A DNA stretch of 64,000 nucleotides from CBDDEH01 sp965226865 (GTDB lineage: Bacteria > Chloroflexota > Dehalococcoidia > Lucifugimonadales > JAGWBF01): assembly GCA_965226865.1 (NCBI GenBank), contig CBDDEH010000004.1, forward strand, positions 186,001-250,000, in the 5' to 3' direction. Below are positions 24,749-32,561 of the stretch, piece by piece. The notes beneath the pieces are model-generated. The model did no database searches, was not told the DNA's origin, and saw only the letters and a program-made list of their open reading frames with translations. Made by a program: the position numbers and the translations under genes. How positions within the stretch are numbered: the first letter of the stretch is position 1; the number at the start of each line of letters is the position of its first letter.

Positions 24749-26248
24749 CTAATGGACGGGCAGTTCGACCCTCCCCCGTCTCCACCAACTCCAAACTTTC
24801 AACCTCTCCGACTCATCCTCGGAGAGCAGCGTTGCGGCGGGGCTTTCTGCCCTGGCCATCGCTCCCTCCAGTAATCGGCGAAAAGCCGACGCTGGCACGA
24901 TGGCCCCGATCATACTGCAATCCATGTCCACATAGACTCGCTCGATGAGCGGGCTGATTAGCTTCCTTCTTTCTTCCGGCGTCGCCTCCCTCCATAGTTG
25001 GGGTATATCCTCGAACAATTGTGCTGCTTCTTCCAGTGTAGGCAGACCCACACTCTCGGTCAATCTCAAACTGGCATCAATCTCAGCCAGCCTCGCATAA
25101 TATTGGGGGTAGGTGAATCCTCCATTAGCAAAAGCCACCGAAAGCCTGCGCCTTTTGTCCTGTAGCTCCCTCGGGTCGGGCCCTTTAGAGTCCTCGACTG
25201 CAAGTTGGGACATTCGGCTCCGCCATTCCGGCATCAATTCCATTGCTGTCAGAATATCCTCGATCTGCTGGTCCACGGTTTTTGCCATTATGGAACGCCC
25301 GTTGGTGTCACACTCACGGGAGTGTCGTTCCCGGTACATGGGCCCGCCGAATCGGTGGCGGTCGGACTGGATTCCTTTGCCGCAGTTGCCGCAACATATA
25401 ATCCCTTGGAGGAGCCCTTTCGGACCCTGGACGGTTCGCACTATTGTGCGGCGTTGCCGGCGCGCCTGAACTTGATGGTAGAGTTCTTCGTTGATGATCG
25501 GCTGGTGTTGGCCTGCGTATTCCTCACCGTTGTAGCAGACTTTGCCCACGTAAAACCGGCAATTAAGCATGTCCTTCACAGCATGGCTGGTGAAGATCCC
25601 ACCTTTCCTAGTCTTGAATCCCGAGTCGTTTAGCCAGTTAGCAAGCGATCCCGTGGATTCTCCATCTTGCCTCCGTTGGTAGACTTGTAAGATCGCTTCC
25701 GCTTCACATTCGACGACCTGGGCCACCCCGCCCGGCTCTAGCGCCAGGTATCCGAAAGGTACTGGACCTATCTGGAATCCCGATTCGGCACGAACACTCA
25801 AGGCCTTTCGCACGTGGAGACCAAGCTGGTCTGAGAAAAACTCGTTGACGTTACCCATGGTGTTTAACATCAACCGGCCAGATGGTGTTGTCATGTCGAT
25901 ATTTTCCATGACGCTCGCGAACCCAACCCCTACCTTGCCCAAAACCCCGAAAGCTTCGGATTGGACGCTGAGCTTTCTTGCCCATCGGTCGAGGGTATGA
26001 ACCACGACAATGTCCGTCTCATTCTGACCTGCAGCGTCGAGCATGGGCTTGAATACCGGACGCTTTTGGATTTCATCTACGTGGGCCGACCGTCCCTCCT
26101 CGGCAAAGATTCTTACGGAGTCGTATCCGTTTTGCTCGCACCACCGGCGGATTCCAGTTTCCTGTGCTTCCAACGAGTGCCCTAGGATCTGCTCACGGCT
26201 CGAGACCCGAATGTATCCGAAAGCCCTATTCCCCTTGGTTGGTTTCAT
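24749..26248 (-). CDS. Large serine recombinase (phage/ICE-type integrase)
   Basis: This 499-aa protein has an N-terminal resolvase domain (AFGYIRVSSREQ with catalytic Ser, ~15; HTLDRWARKLS ~80; ENIDMTTPSGRLMLN ~112), a recombinase domain (GFKTRKGGIFTSHAVKDMLNCRFYVG), a zinc-ribbon (ICCGNCGKGIQ...CDT) and a coiled-coil-bearing C-terminal part. The start at 26248 follows GGAGGGGAGCGGC; an in-frame upstream start lacks a ribosome binding site. The start overlaps the upstream small gene by ATGA. The C-terminus is encoded by the tmRNA-like att sequence. It marks the edge of an integrated element. Confidence 0.88.
   Translation of the reverse strand: MKPTKGNRAFGYIRVSSREQILGHSLEAQETGIRRWCEQNGYDSVRIFAEEGRSAHVDEIQKRPVFKPMLDAAGQNETDIVVVHTLDRWARKLSVQSEAFGVLGKVGVGFASVMENIDMTTPSGRLMLNTMGNVNEFFSDQLGLHVRKALSVRAESGFQIGPVPFGYLALEPGGVAQVVECEAEAILQVYQRRQDGESTGSLANWLNDSGFKTRKGGIFTSHAVKDMLNCRFYVGKVCYNGEEYAGQHQPIINEELYHQVQARRQRRTIVRTVQGPKGLLQGIICCGNCGKGIQSDRHRFGGPMYRERHSRECDTNGRSIMAKTVDQQIEDILTAMELMPEWRSRMSQLAVEDSKGPDPRELQDKRRRLSVAFANGGFTYPQYYARLAEIDASLRLTESVGLPTLEEAAQLFEDIPQLWREATPEERRKLISPLIERVYVDMDCSMIGAIVPASAFRRLLEGAMARAESPAATLLSEDESERLKVWSWWRRGRVELPVH
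24750..24790 (+). other. tmRNA (ssrA) 3'-end-like sequence, probable attachment site
   Basis: The plus strand reads GGACGGGCAGTTCGAC then CCTCCCCCGTCTCCACCA. It has the layout of a tmRNA 3' end: T-arm with TTCGA, acceptor strand and CCA. The T stem has a mismatch and one extra base, and no tmRNA body lies upstream (dnaN is there), so it is not a complete ssrA gene. The serine recombinase gene ends inside it on the other strand (protein tail WWRRGRVELPV). The best reading is an att site carrying a degenerate ssrA 3' fragment. Confidence 0.5.
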
Positions 26249-26436
26249 GCCGCTCCCCTCCGGCGCATCAGAATGGCACGCCCGACCTCTGCCCAGACAT
26301 TGCAAAGATGATCAACCTCTTGCTGTGTGGGTTGAATTTCGGCGTCAACACCGTATTTACGCTCTAGTGGAGGCGACTTATCAAGTGAATAGGTCGGTTT
26401 CCCGTCTGGCTTAGACTGAGACATCCCCATCTCCAA
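26245..26436 (-). CDS. Small protein translationally coupled to the serine recombinase
   Basis: This ORF has up to 63 aa (start codons at Met1, Met3 and Met5 are all possible). It ends in the ATGA overlap with the recombinase start, a sign of translational coupling. The predicted protein is charged, with the tail EVGRAILMRRRGAA, and shows no known domain. Small coupled genes next to large serine integrases sometimes encode recombination directionality factors, but nothing in the sequence proves that here. Confidence 0.5.
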   Translation of the reverse strand: MEMGMSQSKPDGKPTYSLDKSPPLERKYGVDAEIQPTQQEVDHLCNVWAEVGRAILMRRRGAA

Positions 26437-26514
26437 GTACAGAGATGCGAGCCCTTCCCAGGCCCGATGGGAGCCTCTCCGCTGCCCCAGGCGCGTCTAT
26501 TCCATTGCTGAGTT

Positions 26515-26691
26515 CTAAAGCTTGAGTTCCAGGTCCACCTCTATCTGATCGTCTTTCTTATTGCGGCGCCAAACCAGTCGTCCGTAGTCCACCGAGCGTG
26601 ATAGGACTTCCCGGTTGGCCTGCAATTTTTGGACAACGGAATTAATCAGATGATCTACCAACTCGTTGGTCTGGCCCATTGGGTTCTTCAT
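26515..26691 (-). CDS. 58-aa hypothetical protein coupled to the ImmA-like gene
   Basis: The protein starts MKNPMGQTNELVDHLINSVV and ends DDQIEVDLELKL (58 aa). Its ATG overlaps the stop of the ImmA-like gene (ATGA) and GGGAGG lies just upstream, so it is probably co-translated. The sequence is amphipathic and helical in the first half. The C-terminal WRRNKKDDQIEVDLEL resembles a small beta-hairpin end. The family is unrecognised. Confidence 0.55.
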   Translation of the reverse strand: MKNPMGQTNELVDHLINSVVQKLQANREVLSRSVDYGRLVWRRNKKDDQIEVDLELKL

Positions 26692-27437
26692 CGTCCTCCC
26701 ATCAACGTCGAGAACGCGGGTTGGAGATGAATTATTTTTCTCCCACCTTTCTGCTCAACGATGATCCGCCCTTCCAGATCCAGTTGTTTCACTAGGGCCG
26801 ATCGATTGACGCCAATTTCCCATGCGGCTAGGTTCAGTAGCCGCCACATCTCTCCATTGTCCTTAGTGGTCCCCTTATCCCCCAGCCGACAAAACCCCTG
26901 GAAAGCTTCCGATCGGGACAAGGCTTGATAGGAAACGGCCGCGGCCCGCCCGGCTTCCTCGGCGAAGAATTCCCGCATCGACTCCGGAATGTCGCCGCTG
27001 GAACTAAATCGCTCACCGGGACGACGCCAGTTGCGAAAGTCCCGGTGGCAAACTATCTTGGTTGGCGGCCCGAAATCTGGTAGGGTCAACTGGGGTCCTG
27101 ATTTCAACTCGGATATGTCCCGCTCGACGTGGACGGCTTCGTGGAGCATGGCCACGTTCTGGATTCCTTCTACGTCCTTCACCCCAGGAATCTGACCCGT
27201 GAATGAGTTCACCGTCACCACCGGACGATCGTCCTCCCACTCGGTCTGGGCGTATATGTTGAGTGGCAGAGGGTCGAAGCGAAGATTAGCTCCCAGGAAG
27301 TCGGTCAACATCTGATCGGCGATCTTTGCTGGAGGAGGTGGCACATCTTCGCCATACTCTTCCCGGTACTGGGTCAGCAGTTGATCTCGCAGCGATCGGC
27401 CGTAATCCCAAGCCTCTTGACGCAGTCGGTCTGTCAT
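26688..27437 (-). CDS. ImmA/IrrE-like metallopeptidase
   Basis: This 249-aa protein has a zinc-peptidase motif HEAVH at about residue 99 (VAMLHEAVHVERDI), in the setting expected for ImmA/IrrE proteases: YAQTEW...VTVNSFTG...GIQNVAMLHEAVH. It also contains a C-terminal winged-helix-like part (AAWEIGVNRSALVKQLDLEGRI). It follows the XRE regulator by only 1 bp. ImmA-type proteases cleave or inactivate their XRE partner repressor in ICEs and prophages, so this pair is probably the lysogeny-like switch of the element. Confidence 0.75.
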   Translation of the reverse strand: MTDRLRQEAWDYGRSLRDQLLTQYREEYGEDVPPPPAKIADQMLTDFLGANLRFDPLPLNIYAQTEWEDDRPVVTVNSFTGQIPGVKDVEGIQNVAMLHEAVHVERDISELKSGPQLTLPDFGPPTKIVCHRDFRNWRRPGERFSSSGDIPESMREFFAEEAGRAAAVSYQALSRSEAFQGFCRLGDKGTTKDNGEMWRLLNLAAWEIGVNRSALVKQLDLEGRIIVEQKGGRKIIHLQPAFSTLMGGR

Positions 27438-27935
27438 CTAGCTGTTGCTACCCTCTTGTGCCGATAGATCCGCAATCAATGTGAATATCGAGGCACGCTT
27501 GGTTCTTTCCAGGTTCATCAAACCGTCGATGGCCAACGCAAGAGCGCCCGCATCCATGTCCTCTAGGTTGTACATGTCCTTAAGCGGTGCCGACAAGGCG
27601 TGGTCGACGCCACGCATCGCTTCCTCGGCCGGATCGCCACCCGTTCCAGCGGTCCGCATCAGGGAATCGGCCGTGGACTCCTCTGGGGACCTGATTCGGT
27701 CGAGGATTACCCGGGGAAGGCAGTTGGACAGTTCCAACATAATCTTCACATCACCATCCAAGGCCTCGGACAACCGGACTACCGATTCGACTGAAGGGAC
27801 GACTGAATCGTTCTCCAGACGGGAGAGGTGAGGATAAGAGATTTTGCAGTTCTCAGCGAGTTGAGTGAGACTCCACTTGCGGGACCGGCGCAGGCGTCGC
27901 ATGTACTCGCCGAACGTCAATTGGGCCTGCATCAA
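27438..27935 (-). CDS. XRE family transcriptional regulator
   Basis: This 165-aa protein has an N-terminal HTH_3 domain (FGEYMRRLRRSRKWSLTQLAENCKI...LSRLENDSVVPSVESVVRLSEAL, residues ~8-60) and a C-terminal ~100-residue region without known motifs. The first two codons are both ATG, and GAGGAG lies upstream. It has its own promoter and is the first gene of a minus-strand unit with the ImmA-like protease. It is the likely repressor of the element. Confidence 0.85.
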   Translation of the reverse strand: MMQAQLTFGEYMRRLRRSRKWSLTQLAENCKISYPHLSRLENDSVVPSVESVVRLSEALDGDVKIMLELSNCLPRVILDRIRSPEESTADSLMRTAGTGGDPAEEAMRGVDHALSAPLKDMYNLEDMDAGALALAIDGLMNLERTKRASIFTLIADLSAQEGSNS

Positions 27936-27986
27936 ATCTCCTCAGAAGTATTGCCGTGAAAGGCATATTTAAGAGTAATTAGCTAT

Positions 27987-28015
27987 ATTATAATGTGTGC
28001 CGCAAAACTTGTCTA
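27987..28015 (-). promoter_or_regulatory. Promoter of the XRE-ImmA unit
   Basis: On the minus strand: -35 TAGACA (28015-28010), a 17-bp spacer and a perfect -10 TATAAT (27992-27987), 52 bp before the XRE start. Confidence 0.75.
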
Positions 28016-28046
28016 GTAATTCTACGCAGGATTTCGGAAACGATTT

Positions 28047-29000
28047 CTAGGCGCAATTGGACCCACTTGTTAGACCCAGGTTCTCAGCAACCTGCTCCCA
28101 AGCGGTGTCCCGATCCCCCTCCAGTTGCCGCAAGTACACCGTGGTCACCGCCAAGGAACTGTGATCCAGGAAGCGGCTTACCTGCTCCACTGACTCACCG
28201 GCCTCCCTCCGCAGTTTGGCTGCTGAGTGCCGGAAGATGTGCATACCCGCTGGCATTAGACCAGCAGCCTTGAAGTACCGGAGCAGATTGCCGTAGAAGG
28301 TGCCGCTGGTGATACCGCGCCCACTGTCGGCACTGGATGGCCACACAGGCTCCTCGGGTTTCATAGCGTCTAAATCCTTGCCAAAGGCTGCCAGGGCCTG
28401 CTGAATGGCCAGGAACGCGGGTTGGGGCAACTCCCTCTTGCCATGCTTGCCGCCTTTCCCGCGGTAGGAGTAATAGATTGCTTCGTCCTCCTGAATCAGG
28501 TCCTTGGCTGTCAGATTGAGCACTTCATTCCGCCGCCGGCCCGTCAAGGTCAACGTCAGAATGATGGCACGGTCTCGCAGTCCTTTCGGACTACCAGGAA
28601 TGACGTCCAACAGCTTCTTGATGTCGGCGGCGGTCAAGCCTCTGGGTGGTGCCGGTGTCGCCCGGGGCCTCTCCAACTGGTCGCATGGGTTGGCACTCAC
28701 CAGGCTCATGCGGATGAGGAAGCGGTAGAAGGAACTCAGGCAGGCGATGCGGGCGTTAATGGTGACAGATGAAGGCTCTTTACCTGAGAGGCCGATGCCA
28801 TGGGCGTAGCCGAAGACCTCCGGTGACGTCACTTGGTCCGGCTGCTTACCCACGTTGCCGAAGAACCGGTAGAGCATTCCGGAGTATGCCCGTACAGTTC
28901 TCATGGAACCGGAGCGGCGCTCCTTCTCGGCTAGGAAGGCGTAGATGGCCTGGTCCCAGCGACCGGCGTCGCTACCCTGCACCAGATTCTGTGTGGTCAT
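28047..29000 (-). CDS. Tyrosine recombinase (XerC/XerD-like integrase)
   Basis: This 317-aa protein has an N-terminal SAM-like core-binding domain (~15-105) and a catalytic domain with the Arg in TGRRRNEVLNL (~160), Lys in YRGKGGKHG (~185), HIFRHSAAKLRR (~262, HxxR) and HSSLAVTTVYLRQL (~288, His and the nucleophilic Tyr). All catalytic residues are present, so it could be active. The gene start (ribosome binding site plus first ~12 codons) is repeated about 100 bp upstream. The natural job, element integration or shuffling, is not shown by the sequence. Confidence 0.88.
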   Translation of the reverse strand: MTTQNLVQGSDAGRWDQAIYAFLAEKERRSGSMRTVRAYSGMLYRFFGNVGKQPDQVTSPEVFGYAHGIGLSGKEPSSVTINARIACLSSFYRFLIRMSLVSANPCDQLERPRATPAPPRGLTAADIKKLLDVIPGSPKGLRDRAIILTLTLTGRRRNEVLNLTAKDLIQEDEAIYYSYRGKGGKHGKRELPQPAFLAIQQALAAFGKDLDAMKPEEPVWPSSADSGRGITSGTFYGNLLRYFKAAGLMPAGMHIFRHSAAKLRREAGESVEQVSRFLDHSSLAVTTVYLRQLEGDRDTAWEQVAENLGLTSGSNCA

Positions 29001-29122
29001 GTTCTCCTCCTATGGGTGATGGAGGTAGTACAGCCGGCCTATGGGCTTATGCTCCAATGGTTCGGCCTCGCTACCGTGGACCAGGGTCTGCGTTGTCATG
29101 GTCTCCTCCTATAGGTGATGGA
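28962..29122 (-). repeat. Direct duplication of the tyrosine recombinase gene start
   Basis: Two diverged copies of a ~60-bp segment lie about 100 bp apart (about 28962-29022 and 29062-29122). Both contain TCCTCCTAT-G/A-GGTGATGGA and a start codon. The upstream copy encodes MTTQTLVHGSEA, matching MTTQNLVQGSDA of the recombinase, then departs and stops after 29 codons. It is either the remnant of a second recombinase gene or a tandem duplication. Confidence 0.7.
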
Positions 29123-29265
29123 GTCACGACTATTCACGCTCTGGTGTGTCTGGAAGTCAAGGGATTGGTGCTGACATTATGAACCCACTGGATGTCGTTG
29201 ACCGCTTGGAATACCAAACATATACTTGCCATAAATTGCGACATCCATCGGGAGGAAGATAGCTG

Positions 29266-29508
29266 GTGCCGACACTTGCCTGCCCTTTTTGTTCCAAGCC
29301 CATGCGTACCGACAACGGGCTTAAGTGGCATATGGAGAATATCCATGGGCAGGCTCACGATTCTTCCGAATCGAACGTACCCACAGTCGGATCCGACGCG
29401 CCCGACGAACAACATGCGCCAGCATCCGACCACTGCTTCCCCGCGTATAGGTCGAGAATGGCTGCCAAGGCGCGCAGCCCGCAAGTACCCTTGTATGTCC
29501 TCCATTGA
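29266..29508 (+). CDS. Small C2H2 zinc-finger protein, probably truncated at its 3' end
   Basis: The GTG at 29266 lies behind GGGAGGAAGA. The first ~26 residues form a C2H2 finger: CPFCSKPMRTDNGLKWHMENIH (Cys-x2-Cys, His-x4-His). From about codon 52 the frame runs antisense through a methylase fragment, so the natural C-terminus was probably lost at a junction near 29,425-29,430 and the last ~28 residues are accidental. C2H2 fingers are uncommon in bacteria but occur as small DNA-binding proteins. Confidence 0.5.
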   Translation: MPTLACPFCSKPMRTDNGLKWHMENIHGQAHDSSESNVPTVGSDAPDEQHAPASDHCFPAYRSRMAAKARSPQVPLYVLH

Positions 29509-29701
29509 AGAGTGACGCTACGAAATCTGATGTCAGTTCGGAGACATCGTACTCGTAGAAGTCCGCTTTGACGTTTTCCTCGAAGGGGTGCTTGCACGCA
29601 GAGTCTATGTCGATCCCGCCGCAAATAGCTATGCCTGCCTGTTGCATCCCATAGGACAGTCCCCCAGCGCCACAGAACAGGTCGACGGCGACGGGACGCA
29701 A
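29428..29701 (-). pseudogene. Fragment of a cytosine-5 DNA methyltransferase
   Basis: The N-terminal part of a C5 methylase: RPVAVDLFCGAGGLSYGMQQAG (motif I), GGIDIDSACKHPFEENVKADF and LAGCAPWQPFSTYTRG (motif IV). The catalytic Cys of the PCQ motif is Trp here (TGG for TGC), so it would be inactive even if complete. Homology stops at about 29,430, after which the frame is unrelated. DISARM systems include such a methylase (DrmMII), and fragments resembling other DISARM genes follow, but the class cannot be fixed from this piece. Confidence 0.7.
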
Positions 29702-29945
29702 GGTGCTGGTCTACGCCACCCATACCGGAACGCGGGACATCACCGAGCGGATGGAGCAGTTTCTCTCGCAGCACGGGTTCAAGGTGGCGGTGCTCAAGGC
29801 CGACACGGTGGCCCCGGACCGGCGGGAGTCCTGGGTGGATGAGCGGGTCAAGCAAGGGGTTGACGTGCTGGTCTGCCATCCCCGGTTGGTTCAGACCAGA
29901 CTGGACCTGGTGGACTTCCCTACAATCTGCTGGTTCGAGACAGAG
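29697..29945 (+). pseudogene. Fragment of an SF2/SNF2-type helicase C-terminal domain
   Basis: About 80 residues starting KVLVYATHTGTRDITERMEQFL, then FKVAVLKADTVAPDRRESWV and GVDVLVCHPRLVQTRLDLVDFPT: helicase motifs IV and V of a large superfamily 2 protein (the usual LVQTGLDL is LVQTRLDL here). There is no start codon or upstream motor domain, and it joins directly to the methylase fragment on the other strand and to a repeat at its 3' end. It resembles the helicase subunits of DISARM (DrmA/DrmD type). Confidence 0.6.
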
Positions 29946-30112
29946 TTCTTCGTCTTTCAATCAACACAAAAAAGTACGGTTCTCATGGGCAGTCGATTTG
30001 GATGTAACTGGGGTTGAATAGGTGGCAACAGACTGCGGAGGATATATGCTTCCATCTTTGCCGAATCGCAGAGCAGGTCTGCCGACCGCCCTACGGGTTC
30101 GAGCCTTCTCAG
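29943..30112 (+). repeat. Diverged non-coding repeat R3, copy 1
   Basis: About 170 bp recurring in diverged form at 30246-30395. Shared blocks include CAATCAACA(c/g)(a/g)AAAAAG, CGGTTCTCATGG(g/c)CAGTCG, GCAACAG.CTGCG, GAATCG.AGA.CAGG.CTGCCGAC and AGCCTTCTC. No ORF is conserved between the copies. Copy 1 runs into repeat R1 (30096). Confidence 0.6.
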
Positions 30113-30170
30113 GTGGGCCTAAGTGCACGGTAGGTGGTACCGTTTTCGAGATGTGGCTGGGGCACTATTA
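30096..30170 (+). repeat. Dispersed repeat R1, copy 1
   Basis: An approximately 75-bp unit: GGTTCGAGCCTTCTC, AGGTGGGCC, TGCACGGTAGGTGG, then TTTTCGAGATGTGGCTGGG. Five further diverged copies lie on the minus strand at 32461, 32562, 42100, 45091 and 47063. No protein is conserved across copies. Confidence 0.7.
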
Positions 30171-30245
30171 GCCTACTAAGTCGCTTTGTCCGAAACTATG
30201 AAGATACGGCGTCGGCATCTGCAATATCACCTTCGACCCGCCCAA

Positions 30246-30395
30246 GTTCTCTGTCTTCCAATCAACAGGAAAAAGTTCGGTTCTCATGGCCAGTCGGAAT
30301 GGGTGCAACAGCCTGCGAAACCTAACGGCCAAGCGTCTTTGGGGAATCGAAGAACAGGCCTGCCGACTGCCTCGCGGATTAAAGCCTTCTCGGAG
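30246..30395 (+). repeat. Diverged non-coding repeat R3, copy 2
   Basis: Second copy of the repeat described at 29943, in the same orientation, about 300 bp away. The rest of 30,113-30,551 shows no gene I can support. Confidence 0.6.
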
Positions 30396-30551
30396 AAGCT
30401 CTAATCCATCCGGCACAAGCCCTTTGGCTGCCGTGGGGTTGGGTGCGATTCATTGGCTGCATAAAGGCGATGACTGCACTCAATTGCAGGAAAGGCACGA
30501 CCCTCTAAGGTTCCCAATCTCCCTCTCGCATCAATAGTCAGACCACTTGTA

Positions 30552-31929
30552 TTAACGCCGAGTGCGACCGCTCTTAGCGCGGTTGGCTCTGGCGCGGTTC
30601 TGGCGCTCTTCTATAGTGAGTCCAGGTTCGGCTGGTGGGTCTTCCACTTCATCGTCAGCATGGTTGTCCGTGTTCGGGGTCGAATGTGCTCCGGGTTCCT
30701 TGCCATCGAGTAAATTGGATAGCACGGAAAGGGCTAGGGGCCGATTCAGATTGCCTTGGTGCATCGCATCCTGCGTCTCGAACGACAGCAGGCAATCGAG
30801 ACATGCCGACCTGCAACGTTGGTCATGGGCCGCGTCTACAAACAGAACTTCTTTGGTCAGTTCCAGCAACTCCCGGACGTGACCGGCCCCGCCGGGCACG
30901 TTGTCATACAAGAGCGCTCCCCAACCCTGCCCAGATACCCCAGCCGGAGTGGTGTCTACACCAATTTCGCGCCCGTCGAGTTGCAGCATCTTTGCGGCCG
31001 CCCGGTGCAGTCCGTAACCCAAGGTGGTGACCAATGCAAGGTCCGCCTGCTAGTCCCCCAAGCACTGAGAGAAGTCCAGCAGCAGAACGTCGGTGACCTC
31101 TCTGGCCGCCAAAGTCTGATTCCTCAGCACGGGGGCACAACATTGGCTCTCCAGCATCGTCTAGTGTACCTGGGGCTGTTCAAGGGAGCGCGTGGCTCCC
31201 AAAGTCGCTTGGCAGTCCCACACGCCCTTCTCCGTACTTTATTTCACTATCGGAATACCCACAACTCAAACAGATGGCAAATCCGCATTCTTTGTCGCCC
31301 CTGTTGTAAATCAGCAACTCGCCATCCTCCCGATAGAAAGCCGTAAGCCCCTCCACTCCCCCGAAATCTTCCTGGCGAGTGTAGCCGGAGCCCTCGAGGG
31401 CGGCGGGGGTGAAAGTCGCTGAGACTGTTTCCACGCTGCCGACAAGTTCTTGGTCGGTGCTCCATTTGGGAGGGTCCCAAGCGGCGCTGCTGAAGCCGTA
31501 CTGAGGCACGAGGTACGGCACTGGGCTTTGCCCGGCGGGTTCACGGCAAAAGGGGCAGTCAGGAATAGTGGCCCCTGAAGTCCAATAATAGAGGTGGCCA
31601 TTCTTACATTTGGTGTACTGCCCACGCAGGCCTATGGCCGTGTCGATGTTCTCTCCCGTCCAGTGCTTGAGAATGCCCCGCGATCTGATCAGCCGTCCCC
31701 CAGCCAGAAGCTGGGAACCTGGCACGTACTCGCGTAAGGCAAGAAGGCTATTGCGTTCTAACCGGAACTGGTCCTCTTCCCTTACCCGATTAGTGCGGTC
31801 TTCATCGGGGGCCGTGACCCGCAATTTCAGTACCGCAATGGGGAAACCGTAGCGGGGCAGAAATTGGCGGTCAGCCAGTGCCTCTATGACCGTTCTCCCT
31901 TCAGGGTGATTCTCATCCGGCAGACACAA
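30552..31929 (-). pseudogene. Broken DUF1998-domain protein gene (DrmB-like, DISARM remnant)
   Basis: Two collinear minus-strand pieces. Piece one (31929-31180) has ADRQFLPRYGFP, a zinc-ribbon-like C..GH....CPFC and a CGFAICLSCGYSD segment. Piece two (from about 31100 to 30552) reads TLAAREVTDVLLLDF, then TTLGYGLHRAAAKMLQLDG and LLYDNVPGGAGHVREL, the DUF1998 signature. Between them are a frameshift near 31,185 and in-frame stops (one right after SQCLGD). The 5' part is missing: the first codons abut repeat R2. DrmB of DISARM carries DUF1998, but other helicase-linked DUF1998 proteins exist. Confidence 0.65.
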
Positions 31930-32000
31930 TAGCTACGGAAAACTCAGGTACTCGTGGGAGGTCGATTTGGGCCCATTCAAGCTAGGTCGGATTGATAGAC
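31927..32000 (-). repeat. Dispersed repeat R2, copy 1
   Basis: On the minus strand: TCAATCCGACCTAGCTTGAA, TGGGCCCAAATCGACCTCCC, ACGAGTACC, TTTTCCGTAGCTATTGTG. It ends exactly where the truncated DUF1998 gene begins. Other copies are at 42281, 47172 and 48780. Beyond it, 32,000-32,460 holds no gene I can support. Confidence 0.65.
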
Positions 32001-32460
32001 AACCGCTTGGCCCTCAACCGGCTGACCGAGAGGGTGAAGCCGCTGGGAACGGGACTGCCGAACCCGGCTAGGGCCCGCCGGCGCTGAGCTAGACAAGCCA
32101 GTACAGCCGACTGGCTTTCCCCATAGCTAGTTCGACCCCTGCCAACTGGGGCTATAGGGTCCTACCCGGTCCGGTGGACGAAGTATTCTACTTTCAGTTC
32201 CTCACTGCCCTCCGTCATTAGCCAACATATCCGTTGCCAACTATGTTGTTGGCATGTTCCTTCGTCATGGCATCCTGGAGCCGATTTTGCAGGCCCAGTG
32301 CTTGCCGGGATCTGTCTAACATGAGGCTGAGCCGACGGGCTCGATGACAATGCGGCAGGACTCCTTCTGGTACGTGTCGGATCTGCAAGGTAACCACCGA
32401 AGGGGCCCCGGAGAAACCCGAACTCTCCGTGAAGATCGCGGTGACAAAGGATCATAGGCT

Positions 32461-32527
32461 GCCAAGCCACATCTCGAAAACTGCGCCATCTACTGTGCAC
32501 GTCTGTCCGCCCGAAGAGGCTCGAACT
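32461..32527 (-). repeat. Dispersed repeat R1, copy 2
   Basis: Minus-strand reading: TAGTTCGAGCCTCTTCGGGC, then GTGCACAGTAGATGG and TTTTCGAGATGTGGCTTGG. It is arranged in tandem with copy 3, about 101 bp away. Confidence 0.65.
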
Positions 32528-32561
32528 ACCTGAAAGGGTCGCGGTGCTAGATCTCACAGGC

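Noticed and set aside
24440..24790. Intact ssrA (tmRNA) gene
   Set aside because: Only a 3'-end-like stretch is present; the body would have to overlap dnaN, there is no tmRNA 5' end or tag reading frame, and the T-arm has a mismatch plus an extra base.
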